From Spiroplasma citri (GTDB taxonomy: Bacteria; Bacillota_I; Bacilli_A; Mycoplasmatales; Mycoplasmataceae), in contig NZ_CP013197.1 of assembly GCF_001886855.1 (NCBI RefSeq), positions 558,001 through 622,000 on the forward strand: a DNA stretch of 64,000 bases. Direction: 5' to 3'. Under the pieces are notes generated by a model. The model searched no databases. It saw only the letters and a list, made by a program, of their open reading frames with translations, and had not been told where the DNA came from. How positions within the stretch are numbered: the first letter of the stretch is position 1; every line of letters starts with the position of its first letter. Position numbers and translations under genes: made by a program. Below, piece by piece: positions 37,870 through 48,838 of this stretch.

Positions 37870-39058
37870 TGTTTTCTCCATTTTTTTCATCATCTACTTT
37901 TCCATAATTTCAATTTAAAAAGGTATCTCCTCCCTCATAAGGATCTAAACCAAATAATAATTTTCTTATTTCATTTGGGTTTATTGCACCAAGTTCAACA
38001 CCTTTTAAACTATTTGATAAGTTTAATATTATTAATCTACTATCTAATACAAACTCGAAATATTGCCCTAATTCTAATTCTTTTTTAGTAAAAATTTTAA
38101 AGGTAAATTCTTTTTCTAATTGTCTTAAAACTGGATGAATTACAGTAGATAAGTAACTTAAAAATTGTTCTGAATTATAAGTTCCTTTAACAATCTCAGG
38201 TGCTATATTAAAAAATTTATAAATTAAATTTTCAGAATATTCATTTTGTTCTTTACTAAATTTTGATATATTACTATCAATTTTTTTAAAATCTTGTCCA
38301 TAAGATAAATACGCAACTCTTTTATTACTAAAATTGGTATTTTTAAAATTAATATCTTCAACTGGTAAAACTGGCAACATTTGGGATCTCTCTTGGTTAA
38401 ACTGCGTAGGAGCACCAGTTGGCCCCAGTGGCATATTTGTGGTAATTATCCCCATTAAAGAATTTGTTTCTTTAAAATTGTTAATAATAGAGTTTGTCAT
38501 TTCTTCTAATATTCTTTTACTTGGTTCAAGCGAATTATTAGGATTATCCCCTAAGAAATTTTTATTATAAAATTTCCGTAGATGAATTATTTGAGAATAC
38601 GGTAATATCTCAAATGCATTATTATTTTGATAAAATCTTATAAATAATTCATCATCCTTAGACAATAATTCAATAGTGCTGTATTCGATTGGAATTAAAG
38701 AAATGATTTTATCATTAATATCTTTTTCTATTTTAATAAAAACATTCCCTTGCAAAAATAAATTAGTAATTATCTTATAATAAAAATCATAACTACTCAT
38801 TAAATTGTTTGGTCTCAAATTTAATAAATAATCAAAATTAGATTTTTTTATTTTTTCATTTTGGCGATATGTATTAACTGATACTTGTGCTATATCAGTA
38901 GCAATCCGATTAATTGTGCTTTTAATTACATCAATTTGATAATTATTCTGAAAATTAGTAAAAAAGTCTTTTCATTCAAACTTAACAATATCAACTTGAG
39001 AATTTTTAGGCGTTTTATTTACATTATTATTATCTTTATTTTTTTTATATCAAAACAT
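37856..39058 (-). CDS. Portal protein (HK97 type), 400 aa
   Basis: 'PNNLMSSYDFYYKIITNLFLQGNVFIKI', 'IHLRKFYNKNFLGDNP' and 'AYLSYGQDFKKI' followed by 'RKLLFGLDPYEGGD' are standard HK97 portal motifs. It forms the dodecameric ring at the capsid vertex through which terminase packages DNA. First gene after a P1 promoter. Overlaps the protease start. Confidence 0.9.
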
Positions 39059-39109
39059 AATCACCAGCCTTAACAATAATAATTAACCCCATCATTTATT
39101 GTCGTCGTG

Positions 39110-39138
39110 ATGATACCGTCATTAAAAATATTTGTCAA
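39110..39138 (-). promoter_or_regulatory. P1-type phage promoter (portal operon)
   Basis: TTGACA, 17 bases, TATCAT. Divergent from the P2 promoter 36 bases away. Confidence 0.75.
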
Positions 39139-39173
39139 ATAAAAAAACAATTTATAAACAAGTAATAAAGGTG

Positions 39174-39201
39174 TTTACAAATAATTATATTTTTATATAA
39201 T
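39174..39201 (+). promoter_or_regulatory. P2-type promoter (toxin-antitoxin C)
   Basis: TTTACA, 16 bases, TATAAT; 29 bases before the Panacea C start. Confidence 0.7.
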
Positions 39202-39229
39202 TTAACTAATAAGGGAAGGGCGGATTATT

Positions 39230-39721
39230 ATGAATTTAGAAAATTTAAAAGGACTATGTAAAGAAATTATTAAATTTTATGAAGAAGAACAAAAAAATGA
39301 AAATATATTAGAAGAAGATATTGAAAAAATTAGTAATTTAAGAATTCAAAAACTATTGTTTTTTATATATGGTTTTTATTGAAAAGAAAAAAAAGAAGAA
39401 ATTATTCCAATTGTATTTGAAGCATGACAACATGGCCCTGTTATAAAAGAATTATATAATTTTATAATTAATAATTTAGATAACTCAAATATGAAAAGAA
39501 ATAATGAAATAGATTTTAAATGATTTAAAGATGCTAAAACTCCTAAATATGATAAAAATTTGCTTAATAAAATATTAAAATATCTTAGTCAATTTTCTAC
39601 TATTAGATTAGTAAATGCTTCTCATAAAACTGAACCTTGATTGTTTACTGAAAATTCAAATGTTATTGATAATAAAGAAATTAAGAAATGGTTTGAAAAA
39701 GATGTACCAACAATTAAATAA
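39230..39721 (+). CDS. Panacea/SocA-type antitoxin C, 163 aa
   Basis: 'ISNLRIQKLLFFIYGFYW', 'EAWQHGPVIKELYNFI' and 'LVNASHKTEPW' are the three Panacea landmarks in order, spaced as in copy A. AAGGG lies before ATG. The gene is on the strand opposite to the phage structural genes, in a gap between the portal and terminase operons, so it can be expressed during lysogeny. Overlaps its toxin gene by 20 bases. Confidence 0.75.
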
Positions 39722-40094
39722 AACAGACGAATTATCAAATTATGACAATAAGTATATTTTATTTAATTTTAGATTTACTTTAATTGAAACAAAATTAGAT
39801 ACTAGCGATTATAAAAAAATATTTAATAAAATTATTAGTTATTACTCTAAAATTACAGTTAGACAATTTGATAGTTCGGTTAATGTTGAATATAATGAAA
39901 AAATAATAAAAAGGCAAAAAGAAAAAAATAATAAATTTATAGACTATATAAAAAATAACTACAATTTAGATTTAAAGCGTACTTTTGATATTTATAGAAG
40001 TGGTTGCGGAAAACGAGCAGATGGTTTATTAATAAAAAATATTTTTTATTTATTAGAAATTACAAATCATAATCAAAGAGAGGGAAAAAAATAG
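39702..40094 (+). CDS. Putative toxin C of the Panacea pair, 130 aa
   Basis: Start chosen at the ATG within the antitoxin 3' end; an earlier alternative start would overlap it heavily. The C-terminus 'SGCGKRADGLLIKNIFYLLEITNHNQ' resembles toxin A in arrangement. The middle is strongly basic ('IIKRQKEKNNKF'). Followed 16 bases later by an RNA2 copy and a terminator. Target unknown. Confidence 0.55.
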   Translation: MYQQLNKTDELSNYDNKYILFNFRFTLIETKLDTSDYKKIFNKIISYYSKITVRQFDSSVNVEYNEKIIKRQKEKNNKFIDYIKNNYNLDLKRTFDIYRSGCGKRADGLLIKNIFYLLEITNHNQREGKK

Positions 40095-40110
40095 TATATA
40101 ATATAATTAT

Positions 40111-40167
40111 AGGTGGGCCGTATGGACTTGTCCGCTATCGGTAAGAGCATTGTTTGTTTCCCCACCT
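40111..40167 (+). ncRNA. RNA2 family, copy 3 (57 nt)
   Basis: Identical to the copy at 29265-29321 on the other strand. Lies between toxin C and its terminator. The TATAAT at 40099-40104 might make it a separate small RNA. Confidence 0.65.
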
Positions 40168-40196
40168 AAAAAAGAGATTTAATAATCTCTTTTTTA
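40168..40196. terminator. Bidirectional terminator
   Basis: AAAAAGAGATT, TAAT, AATCTCTTTTT; serves toxin C/RNA2 and the convergent terminase operon. Confidence 0.85.
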
Positions 40197-41897
40197 TTTT
40201 TGAGAATATATTTTATATAATTCAATATAAATTCGGTCTTTATTATCGCGAAAGATTTTATAAGCAAATAAAAGGGAGATAAAACCATCAATCCTTTTGT
40301 TTTTTGATCTTTTAATTGGCATCATATTTTCTTTTTCTTCATCAATAAGAACATCAACATTATTAAAGTGTAATTTTAATAATGGGTTTTGATTAAAAAC
40401 AAATTTATTGTCATCAAATTCTAATTTAAGGGCTTTTATAATTGGACTAATTGTTCTTACTCCAAATCTAATTAAATTATTTATAAGATAAAATCCTGCA
40501 TTATCTAAATGTTGTTTTAAAAGATATGAGTTAAAAGTATCATATCCTATACCATAACAAATTAAATTATATTTTTTCATTATATTTATAATATAATTAA
40601 CAATTTCACTAATGTTAATTTCTTCTCCTTTGCATAATGTTAATATTCCTTGTTCTTGGTAAAGTTTATATGGTATTTTATCTTCTGTTGTTTTTTCAAT
40701 TATTCTTGCTTCTGGCATAAAAAATTGTGATAATAATATAAATTCATTTGTGTCTAAATTTGGGATTAAAAATACAACTGCACTTAGATCGTTTGTTTTT
40801 GATAAATCAATTCCAATAGTACAAATTCTATTTTTTATTAAGTATTCATCGGTATTAATAATTTTATTATTTTTAGTTTCTAAATCTAATCGACTAAAAA
40901 GGGCACTATCTAAATTGCTTTTTAAATTACAATGTTTAATTAAAAAATTTGGTTGTTGAGTTGGTGTAATTAATGCTTCTTGTCATTCGGCTTTAAAATT
41001 ATCAATATATTTAGAAATACCCAAATTTGGATTAGCTTTATAAAGATTGTTAAAATTTTTTCATTCATTTCTTTCATCAAGTTCATAAATTCAAGGTAAA
41101 AATTTATTATCTTTTATTGTGTTTTCTAAAACTTTCTCAGCATAAGAATATCTTTCATCGAAAATATTTTCTCTAATAGATCCATTGGTTGTTATTAATA
41201 ACATTAAATAATCTTTTCTTTTTGCGGTTGCTGTTCGCATAACATCATAAATGTCACGCTTTTCCATCATTGCTACTTCATCTAAAACAACAAAATAGGG
41301 GCTTAAACCATCTAATGTTTTTGTTTCTGATGATAGTGGTTGAAAAAAAGAATTATTATGTATAAACTCTATTTTATCTCGCTTAACTTTTAAAATTTTA
41401 TTTAAGTTAGGATTAATAAAAATCATTCGTCGCATTTCTTCATAAACTCTTTTTGCTTGATCTCGTTTGGTTGCAATAGAATAAAGTTCGGCATTTGCTT
41501 CATTATCTAAAATTAAACTTTTTAAAGCGATTGCAGAAGCAAGGGCGGTTTTTCCATTTCCTCTTCCGACAATTAAGAGTGCTTCTTTAAATCTTCTTAA
41601 ATTTGTTTTTTTATCATAAAAACCATATAATGCTTCTAAAAATGCTTTTTGCCATAATTCTAATTTAAAATTTTGTTTATTATATTCTCCAGTTGTATGA
41701 AAGCAAGATTTTTCAATAAAGCTAATTGTTTTATTTGCTTCTTTGTGATTAAAATAATAATCTTTATTTGATTTTAATTCTTTTACTAATGTGGAAACAA
41801 TTTTTTTAATTTTTATTCCAACTTTATTTTTATTGGAGTTTTTATTTATTCATTCATAATATAGTTCTAAATTTGTTTTTTCATTATTTGCTTGCAT
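40194..41897 (-). CDS. Terminase large subunit, 567 aa
   Basis: Walker A 'IVGRGNGKT' near residue 110, Walker B 'FVVLDEVAM' near 201, coupling motif 'LITTNGS', then a nuclease domain with 'GIDLSKTNDLSAVVFL' and the final Asp in 'RIDGFISLL'. This is the HK97/P27-type large terminase that cuts and translocates DNA into the prohead. Starts three bases after the small subunit ends. Confidence 0.9.
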
Positions 41898-41899
41898 TC

Positions 41900-42403
41900 T
41901 TATTTTTCCTCTGAATTATCATATAAATTATTAAAATTAAAAGTATCGGAATTATCTTTTTGATTAGCTATTTTTATTCATTGTTCTATTATTTCATATC
42001 CAGCTTTATAATCTTTATATGCTTGTCCATAAGAAATTAAAGCGGGGTGTCTTACTTCTTTTGGTTTTCCACGATTATTATCGGTTTCAGAAAATAATTT
42101 ACCATCATTAATTAAGGTTTGGATTTCATTATTAATGTTATTTAAAGTTAATTTAAGGGTACAAAATTCTTCTAAAAAATCAAGTTTAATAATATCTAAA
42201 ATAACATTTTTTTCTTTTAAAAATCGTTTATATTTATTTATTAATTTTTCTTTATCTTTTTCTCAATTTAAAAGGTTTTTTTGTTGGTTTAAGTTATTGT
42301 TTTCTTTTGTTAAAATGCTTTCATTTTTTGTCAAAAAAGGGGCATTTTTTGTTAAATTTTGGCTATTTTTTGCTTGTTTTTTGCTATTTTTTAACTTATT
42401 CAT
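41900..42403 (-). CDS. Terminase small subunit (P27-like), 167 aa
   Basis: The first 60 residues are Lys/Asn-rich. The core 'LDFLEEFCTLKLTLNNINNEIQTLINDG' followed by 'RHPALISYGQAYKDYKAGYEII' fits the P27 small-terminase pattern. AAAGGAG before ATG. DNA-recognition subunit; the likely recognition site lies just upstream. Confidence 0.75.
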
Positions 42404-42485
42404 TTATAAAAACTCCTTTATTTACGGGGTTTTTTATTATTTTTAGTATAAAAGTGCGGTTTTTTTCAAAATTAAAAAAAGTGTA

Positions 42486-42536
42486 CACGGAACCCCACCA
42501 TCACGGAACCCAAAAAGTCCTTATTTTAAAGGACTT
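42486..42536 (-). promoter_or_regulatory. Terminase leader: direct repeats and hairpin (cos/pac candidate)
   Basis: CACGGAACCC occurs twice (42486-42495, 42502-42511), next to an AAGTCCTT/AAGGACTT hairpin (42515-42536) with a T run, in the 5' leader between a P1 promoter and the small terminase gene. The stretch is unusually GC-rich for this genome. Confidence 0.4.
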
Positions 42537-42592
42537 ATAGGGGGGTATATAAGTAAAATAAAATTAATATTTATATAACTAATTACACTGTG

Positions 42593-42621
42593 ATGATACC
42601 GTCATTAAAATTATTTGTCAA
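42593..42621 (-). promoter_or_regulatory. P1-type phage promoter (terminase operon)
   Basis: TTGACA, 17 bases, TATCAT; about 190 bases of leader follow. Confidence 0.75.
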
Positions 42622-42671
42622 ATAAAAATAAAGAAAATTAATTGTTGTTTAAATAAATTAACTATATTTTT

Positions 42672-45128
42672 TTAAATATTTTTATATTCATCTAAAATAA
42701 TTTTAATTTTTTTAAATATAGGATTATTAATCATAATTTTTTTAATTAAATTTCAATCTATTTCATTTTCTAAATTAACAGGTAAAAATAATTTTAATGT
42801 TCCAGTTTTAAACTCATCTTCACTTATAGAATAACCAAAATATCTATTTTTATGTTCTAAACTCATTGAAAATGCAATAAAAATTTTATGTTCTAAATTT
42901 AATTTTTTATCTATAACATCAAAAACTTTGCATGTACTAGCAACTATAAATTTATACGGATGAAAGAAAGCTAAGCCTGCACCTCCATCTCCTTGAGTAT
43001 TTCATGTAAATAAATTTTTTAAAACAGATTCATTATATATGTTTCTAGTATTATTTAATCTACATCCGTTTTTAGAATTTGAAGCCGCCACATATGATAT
43101 ATTTCCTTTAATATCAAGATATTTTTCAATTCTAAGTGCCTTATTAATATTTTTTTTAATTTCCAAAAATTTATTAGCTGGATTTTCTTTTATATTTAAT
43201 TGTTGTATATATTTTTTTAAATTATATTTTTTTAACTCATCATTTATATTAAAAAGATAGTTATATATTTCATATTTATTTTCATATTTATTTTTATTAA
43301 TTAACTCTAATAATAAATTAAATAAATAGTCATTTAAATTTAAAAAATCATCAGAAGATATTTTATTATAAAAATTAAAATTTCAAGTATCATATTCAGA
43401 AACATTTTTTACAAGAATTGCAGTATTCAATATTTCTTTTTTATTTTTATAATTATCAAGAAAATTACTTTTTATTTGTGTTCACTTTTTAATTCCATCA
43501 TATCTACCATGCTTCTTGCTAGATATAAAACCATCATCTTTTAAATCATAAAAATATGTTCCTGTATAATTTTCTGAATTTGGTCGACCAATATCAACAA
43601 CCATTATTGAAGTTTTAACTTGAGCTCCTGAAGAACTTTTATTTTGAAATATATTATTAGGCATATTAATAACTGAAATTAAAGAATTATTTTTTAAAAA
43701 TTCTCTTTTAAATTCTATATTTCCTTTAAAAATAGAAGTAGAAACTATTATAATAGCTTTTTCAGTTGCTAAAGTTAATGATTTATTTATAAATTTTCAC
43801 ATTTCATTTTGTGATAAATATGGAGGATTCATTATAACTTTTTTGGGATTTTCAAAAAAATCATTTTTATTAAATTTAAAAATTCCTGAATTTTTTGGTT
43901 CTGGATTATCATCATCTACATAAATATTAGTTTTTCCATCATCATTAATCAACATATTAACTAATGTTAAAAAAAACATTTCCTTAGAAATTTCTATTCC
44001 ATAAATTTTTTTCCGTTTTATTATTTCTATTTCATCATTATTTTTTGCCATTGAAATTAATTTATTCATAGAATTTACTAAAAAAATACCCGTACCACAT
44101 GCAGGATCAATTATAGAATCATCTTTTTTTAGTTCAGCTAAATCAATCATCAAGTTAACAATGTGTTTGGGAGTTAAAACTTGACCTAAGATTTTACCAT
44201 CTCCAGATGTATATCTTAATAAAACTCTATACATATCACCAGAAAAATCATGATTATAAGATTCTTTTTTCATTTTATTAATAATTGGCATTAATTTTTT
44301 ATCAATATTATCTATAATTTTTTTTCAAATTTCATTATTTATTGAGTATGATTCTATTAAATTACAAAATCTATCAATAATGCCAATATTTTTATCTCTT
44401 TTATTTTCAGGTAAAACACTTAACATTTTTGTTTTTATTGATTCTATTAGTAGTTTACTTATATTACTTATATTAGTTTTATGTTTTTCAATATCTGTTG
44501 TAATTTGTTTAAAATGTATTAAAGAAAATATTATAGCTCCCGTAATAATAGGCCTTTTTTCTACAGAAATTTTACTATTATCCATTAATTTGTTTAAATT
44601 AGATAAAACATTGCTAAGACCATCAATTTTTTCTTCAACCAAATCATCAGCAATAATATTTTGATAATCAAATTCATTTAATATTCTTTGTGATGGAAGA
44701 ACTTCAAAATTTAAACTATCTTTTTTTGAATAAAACTGATCAATTATATAATCATCTACAGAACCCGAAGCTGCAATTCCAAATACATCATATTCTTTAA
44801 AAAATTTCATGTAATGTAAAACTCCATCAACAGAAAAAGATTTAGGATCTTTTATTTTTCCAACCGAATTAGATGTGTGTTTTTTTATATCATTTTTAAT
44901 TTCGCCTAAAATTAATAATTTTGTTTCTGGATTAAAATATATCAAATCTGGCCTTCCAATAGAAGAAAAAGAAGAATTTTTTGATGCTATAGATAATTTT
45001 TGATTTATTTCGTCAAAATCTGACTTAATAACATTTCAATTATATTTATATAAACTTGATTTTTTCATATCATTAACAATATTAAACAAATGATTATGTA
45101 AATAAAATTCTAATTCTTTTTTTTTCAT
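42672..45128 (-). CDS. Single-chain restriction-modification enzyme (type IIG-like), 818 aa
   Basis: Domains in order: a PD-(D/E)XK nuclease (Asp61 of 'RPDLIYF', Glu76 and Lys78 of 'GEIK'); a helical linker; an N6-adenine methyltransferase with motif I 'DPACGTGIF' (341-349) and motif IV 'NPPY' (434-437); and a C-terminal specificity-like domain ending 'GYSISEDEFKTGTLKLFLP'. HsdM-like enzymes with a fused nuclease both cut and modify DNA. The frame is open and long, so it is probably active. It is inserted between the HNH and terminase genes, a likely defence cargo against other phages. Confidence 0.75.
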
Positions 45129-45218
45129 AAAAACCTTTCTTTTAAATTAATTTTTATAATTATATCCTAATTATATTCTATTATTATTATATTTATAATT
45201 ATTTTTTCACTTCCTTTG

Positions 45219-45350
45219 TTAATTTTTCTTTTCTGTTTTAAGCATTTTTATAAAAATCTTTTTTAATACATCAATCACAATGCTATTACCAGCTTGTTTA
45301 TAAAGTTGTGTTTCTGAAACAATTTTGCTTGCTTTATTGAAGTCTTTATT
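45219..45350 (-). pseudogene. C5-cytosine methyltransferase, C-terminal remnant
   Basis: About 43 codons without a start, containing 'ETQLYKQAGNSIVIDVL', the conserved C-terminal motif X region of m5C methyltransferases. Probably left when the restriction-modification gene or another cassette replaced an older one. Confidence 0.65.
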
Positions 45351-45699
45351 CTTCTTTATCTATTATTTTTACTTTGCCAGTTTTTTCGTCAATTATGACA
45401 TTATCGCGATATCCTTTTTCGGTTTTGTGTTCTTTATTGTGGCATTTCATACATAATAGTTCTAAATTTTTTCATGCAAAAAGTTTATCAATGTTTCAAT
45501 TAATAAAATCTTGATCGGTAATATATTCTTTGTGGTGAACAATAACGCCATTAACTATATATCCTTTTTGATAACATCGTTCACATATTCCCATTTTGCT
45601 ATTAAAATAATCGTTTCTTATTTTTACTCATTTTTTATTGCGATAAAATTTATGTCTAATTGGACGATTTTTATCATAATCTTTTCAATTATTTTTCAT
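45346..45699 (-). CDS. HNH endonuclease, 117 aa
   Basis: 'CERCYQKG' and 'LLCMKCHNKEH' supply four zinc ligands, and 'GVIVHHKEYI' supplies the catalytic His pair of the beta-beta-alpha fold. HNH proteins near terminase genes assist DNA packaging cleavage. Starts five bases before the RecT stop region. Confidence 0.85.
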
Positions 45700-45703
45700 T
45701 TTC

Positions 45704-46558
45704 TTAATCAGAAAACATTTCATCAACAGTTTTAGCAATTTCTTCATCATCATTTATTTCATTAATGCTAAATTCTTGTTCTAAATTTAGATTTAATTCA
45801 TCTTTTTTGTTATTTAATTCAATAACATTCTTATCTTCTTTATTTTTTATGTTAGGATTATCACTAAACTCTTTGCTGTTATTAATAATTATTGCTTGAT
45901 CATGTTGATAGGCTTCTTGCATTTCAACTGACATAATACCTCATTTTCTTAAAAGTTGGGTTAATACTGTTTTAAGTGCCATCCCCTCATAACTTCCAGC
46001 CGTAAATTTTCCGTAAGTTTGATAATTCTTAGAATATGTTTTAAAATGATTTTCGCATTTTTCTTTACTTCAATATAAAGTTTTTTTATAACCATTTAGT
46101 AGTTTAAAAAATGCAACATATCCGATTTTTTCTTTTTTTGTTCGTTCATTTTCGTTGGTTATTCATTTAAAATTGTATTCTTGTTCTAATTCATCAAAAT
46201 TTAATAATTCACCTTGTTTTACTTCTATTGCGTTTATTGTTAAATATTTTCCTGTTCGGATTGCTAACTGAATATAACCCTTATAACCAATTTGCAACTG
46301 TCCTTTTCCATTATATGGAACAATATAGGCATATCCTAAGTTAGGGTCTAACGGTAAATCTAATAACATTGCTTTTACACAAGCAGATAAAACACTCATT
46401 AAATTTATTTTTTCTTTATCAAATAAATTGGGATTATTATTATAAATTGCTAAGATATTTTTACGAAATAAATTAATTTCTTTCTGATTTGTTAATTTTT
46501 CATTAATTCAATTATTAACTTTTGAATTATTTAATATTAATTCAATTTTATTATTCAT
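45704..46558 (-). CDS. recT: RecT-family single-strand annealing protein, 284 aa
   Basis: 'LMSVLSACVKAMLLDLPLDPNLGYAYIVPYNGKGQLQIGYKGYIQLAIRTGKY' covers the RecT signature (quoted in two halves by position about residues 55-110), followed by 'GSYEGMALKTVLTQLLRKWG'. An acidic C-terminal tail of 60 residues follows. It anneals single strands during phage recombination, with the PD-(D/E)XK nuclease at 47436-48155 as its exonuclease partner. Confidence 0.85.
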
Positions 46559-46559
46559 T

Positions 46560-46691
46560 TTATTTTTTCTCCTTTTTTATTTTTCACAAATAACACGAAT
46601 AGCAATTATATTTATGTAATTTTGTAAAAAAGAATAATTTTATATTTTTACATTTTAAAAAATGATTACGATATTTATTACATTTTTTCAT
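46560..46691 (-). CDS. Small Cys-containing protein, 43 aa
   Basis: Four Cys ('KKCNKY', 'LKCKN', 'NCYSCYLW') suggest a zinc knuckle. Overlaps neighbours on both sides by a few bases (TAAAATG junction). Confidence 0.4.
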
Positions 46692-46908
46692 TATATTTTT
46701 TTCTTTCTAAAATTAGATCTAACTTATCATCTTTACAAATAACTAAGTTATTTTCCCCATAATTTTTTTTAAAATATTCTCATTCCCAAGTTGAATTAAT
46801 ATTGACATCTTCAACATCAATACCAGTTATATATTCACCAAAATAAGTTTTACATGGTCGTTTACCTTTTTCAGAACGATAACATAAAATATATTTATTA
46901 GTTTCCAT
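46678..46908 (-). CDS. Phage hypothetical protein, 76 aa
   Basis: Small mixed-charge protein between SSB and RecT genes; contains 'ILCYRSEKGKRPCKTYFGEYI'-like beta hairpin. No family recognised. Stop overlaps the next start. Confidence 0.5.
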
Positions 46909-46910
46909 AT

Positions 46911-47345
46911 TTAATCTCATAAAATAGCATCATCATTATTTTCAAATGATTTATTTGATTCTATTTCTTCTAAACGAATATTTCTTGTTGCTGATTGGGT
47001 CTGATTTATTTTTGTGGGTGTTATGGGAGGTGTACTATTTTTTAAATTATTATTAGTTTGTAAAAATTGACAACTATAAACTCTTACTGTTCACTGTATT
47101 TTATTTTCTTTGTCTTTAAAAGACTGTAAAATACCTGTAATTGCAATTTGACTACCTTTTTGACAATATTGTTGTAATACACTTGCTTGTTTATTTCAAA
47201 CTTGACAAGGAATAAAATCAGTTTCTTTTTGAGTTGAATGTGGTCTTGTTACTGCTAATTGAAACATGGCATATTCTTTACCACTTTGTGTTCTTTTAAT
47301 TTCAATATCTTTTGTTGTTCTACCAATGGCAATAAATTGATTCAT
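46911..47345 (-). CDS. ssb: Single-stranded DNA-binding protein, 144 aa
   Basis: OB-fold with 'FIAIGRTTKDIEIKRTQSGKEY', 'FIPCQVWNKQASVLQQYCQKGSQIAI' and 'VRVYSCQFL', then a flexible linker and an acidic tip ending 'NNDDAILWD', the usual partner-binding tail of SSB. It works with RecT and the nuclease. Confidence 0.9.
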
Positions 47346-47359
47346 ACTAATATTCCTTT

Positions 47360-47446
47360 CTAGTGTTTTGGTTTTTTATTTTCTTTGTTGCATTTAAAGC
47401 AATAACCTCAATATTTTAATTTGGGACAATATTTTTTAATTTTCAT
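47360..47446 (-). CDS. Cys-containing peptide, 28 aa
   Basis: 'KYCPKLKYWGYCFKCNK' with AAGGAG upstream of ATG. Overlaps the nuclease 3' end by 11 bases. Short but well placed in the operon. Confidence 0.35.
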
Positions 47447-48155
47447 AGTTTCTTTTCTCCTTATTAGAATTATTTTTTAAAAATGTATGCATTATTTCTT
47501 GTCATTCTAACTTTAATTTATTGGTAATATTGAAACGATTTATATTAACACCATTTTCGTTAATTATTCAAATTTCACCAATATTACTAGTAAAAATATT
47601 ATTTTTTTCAAGTAAATAATTATATGCTGTAATTTGTATTTTTGCTTTATTAATTTTTTCAGCATTAAAGTATTTTCAAGTTTTAAAATCAACAACAATA
47701 GCTTTGTTATTTTCATAATAAATTAAATCGGGAGTCCCACACACTTTTCCGTCGGATAAAGGTGTTTCAAACATAATAATTGATTTAATAAAATCGTTTT
47801 TTATTCTATTAAAAAAATTATAGAATAACTCAATTATTTTTAAACTTTCTTTTATTGTTGATATTTTTTTACTATTTTTAATAATTGTTTTATAATCTTT
47901 TCTATTTTCTGTTTGGAAAATTGCATCATATAAAATCCGTGAAATAAACTCATGAATAATTTTTCCTCTTTCTGTTGCTTTTTTAAAAAGTTCATTATTT
48001 TTCATTAATTTATCATATTGAATTTCAGTATTATTAAAATAACTAATAATAGCGGTAATGCTGGGGAAAATAATATTATCTATAAAATAAGAATGGTTAT
48101 CTTTTTCAAAATTTACATTATATTTTAATTTAATATTATTACTAATAAATTGCAT
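47436..48155 (-). CDS. PD-(D/E)XK nuclease (RecT partner), 239 aa
   Basis: 'ERGKIIHEFIS', then 'VCGTPDLIYYENNKAIVVDFKTWK', the D...DxK active site of Cas4/RecB/YqaJ-like exonucleases, then a basic 'INKAKIQITAYNYLLEK' (motif QxxxY). In RecET-like phage systems this enzyme resects the ends that RecT coats. Confidence 0.85.
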
Positions 48156-48160
48156 TATCT

Positions 48161-48838
48161 TTAAAAATGATGTTTCTTTTCATATAATATTTCTAAACCA
48201 TTAATATTTGGAATTTCATTATTATTTTCTTTAATTGCTTTTTTAATCGCTTCTTCATCAATAGTTTTAATAATAAATTTTTCTGGCACTTTTTCAATAT
48301 CAATAATATTTATTTTTAAATCTCATCTTGTTTTTAAACCTTTAACTTTTATGTCTTCTTTATTCAAAATTTCAGAAATTAAATTATTTTCTTTATTATT
48401 ATTTAATTCTTTTAATTGATTTTCAGCCGCATTCATTCAATTAATTTGTTTAGTCAATATTTCAATTTGAATAACATCTGTTTCTAATTTTTCAAAAGAT
48501 TTAGTAATGTATCTATACAAACTATCAATTATTTTAAGTTCTGATCGATTATTAACAATTGGAGTTATTATTTTTTTAATTGTAGATTTTAATAATATTT
48601 TTAATTCAGTACCATAATCTGCATCACTTTTGTTATTAACTTGAAAATTGTTAATATTTTTAATTAAATTATTCAAATTTTTTAAATCATTATCAATATT
48701 TTTTAAAAATAGTAAATTATTTGCCACACATTTTTTTAATGTTGAGATAATAAATTCATCTTTATTTTTAAAATCATCTAAATCTTTATTTGTTTTAATA
48801 ATTTGATTTATTTGATTTTCGCTTTTTATTACATCCAT
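48161..48838 (-). CDS. Recombination-operon hypothetical protein, 225 aa
   Basis: Long helical N-terminal 150 residues, then 'GLKTRWDLKINIIDIEKVPEKF', resembling phage DUF1351-type proteins that precede RecT nucleases in many mollicute and firmicute phages. Function unknown. Overlaps the previous gene at one base (TAATG). Confidence 0.55.

Noticed and set aside
44380-44664. Hydrophobic ORF on the plus strand inside the restriction-modification gene
   Set aside because: It is the antisense shadow of a long conserved frame and lacks a ribosome-binding site.
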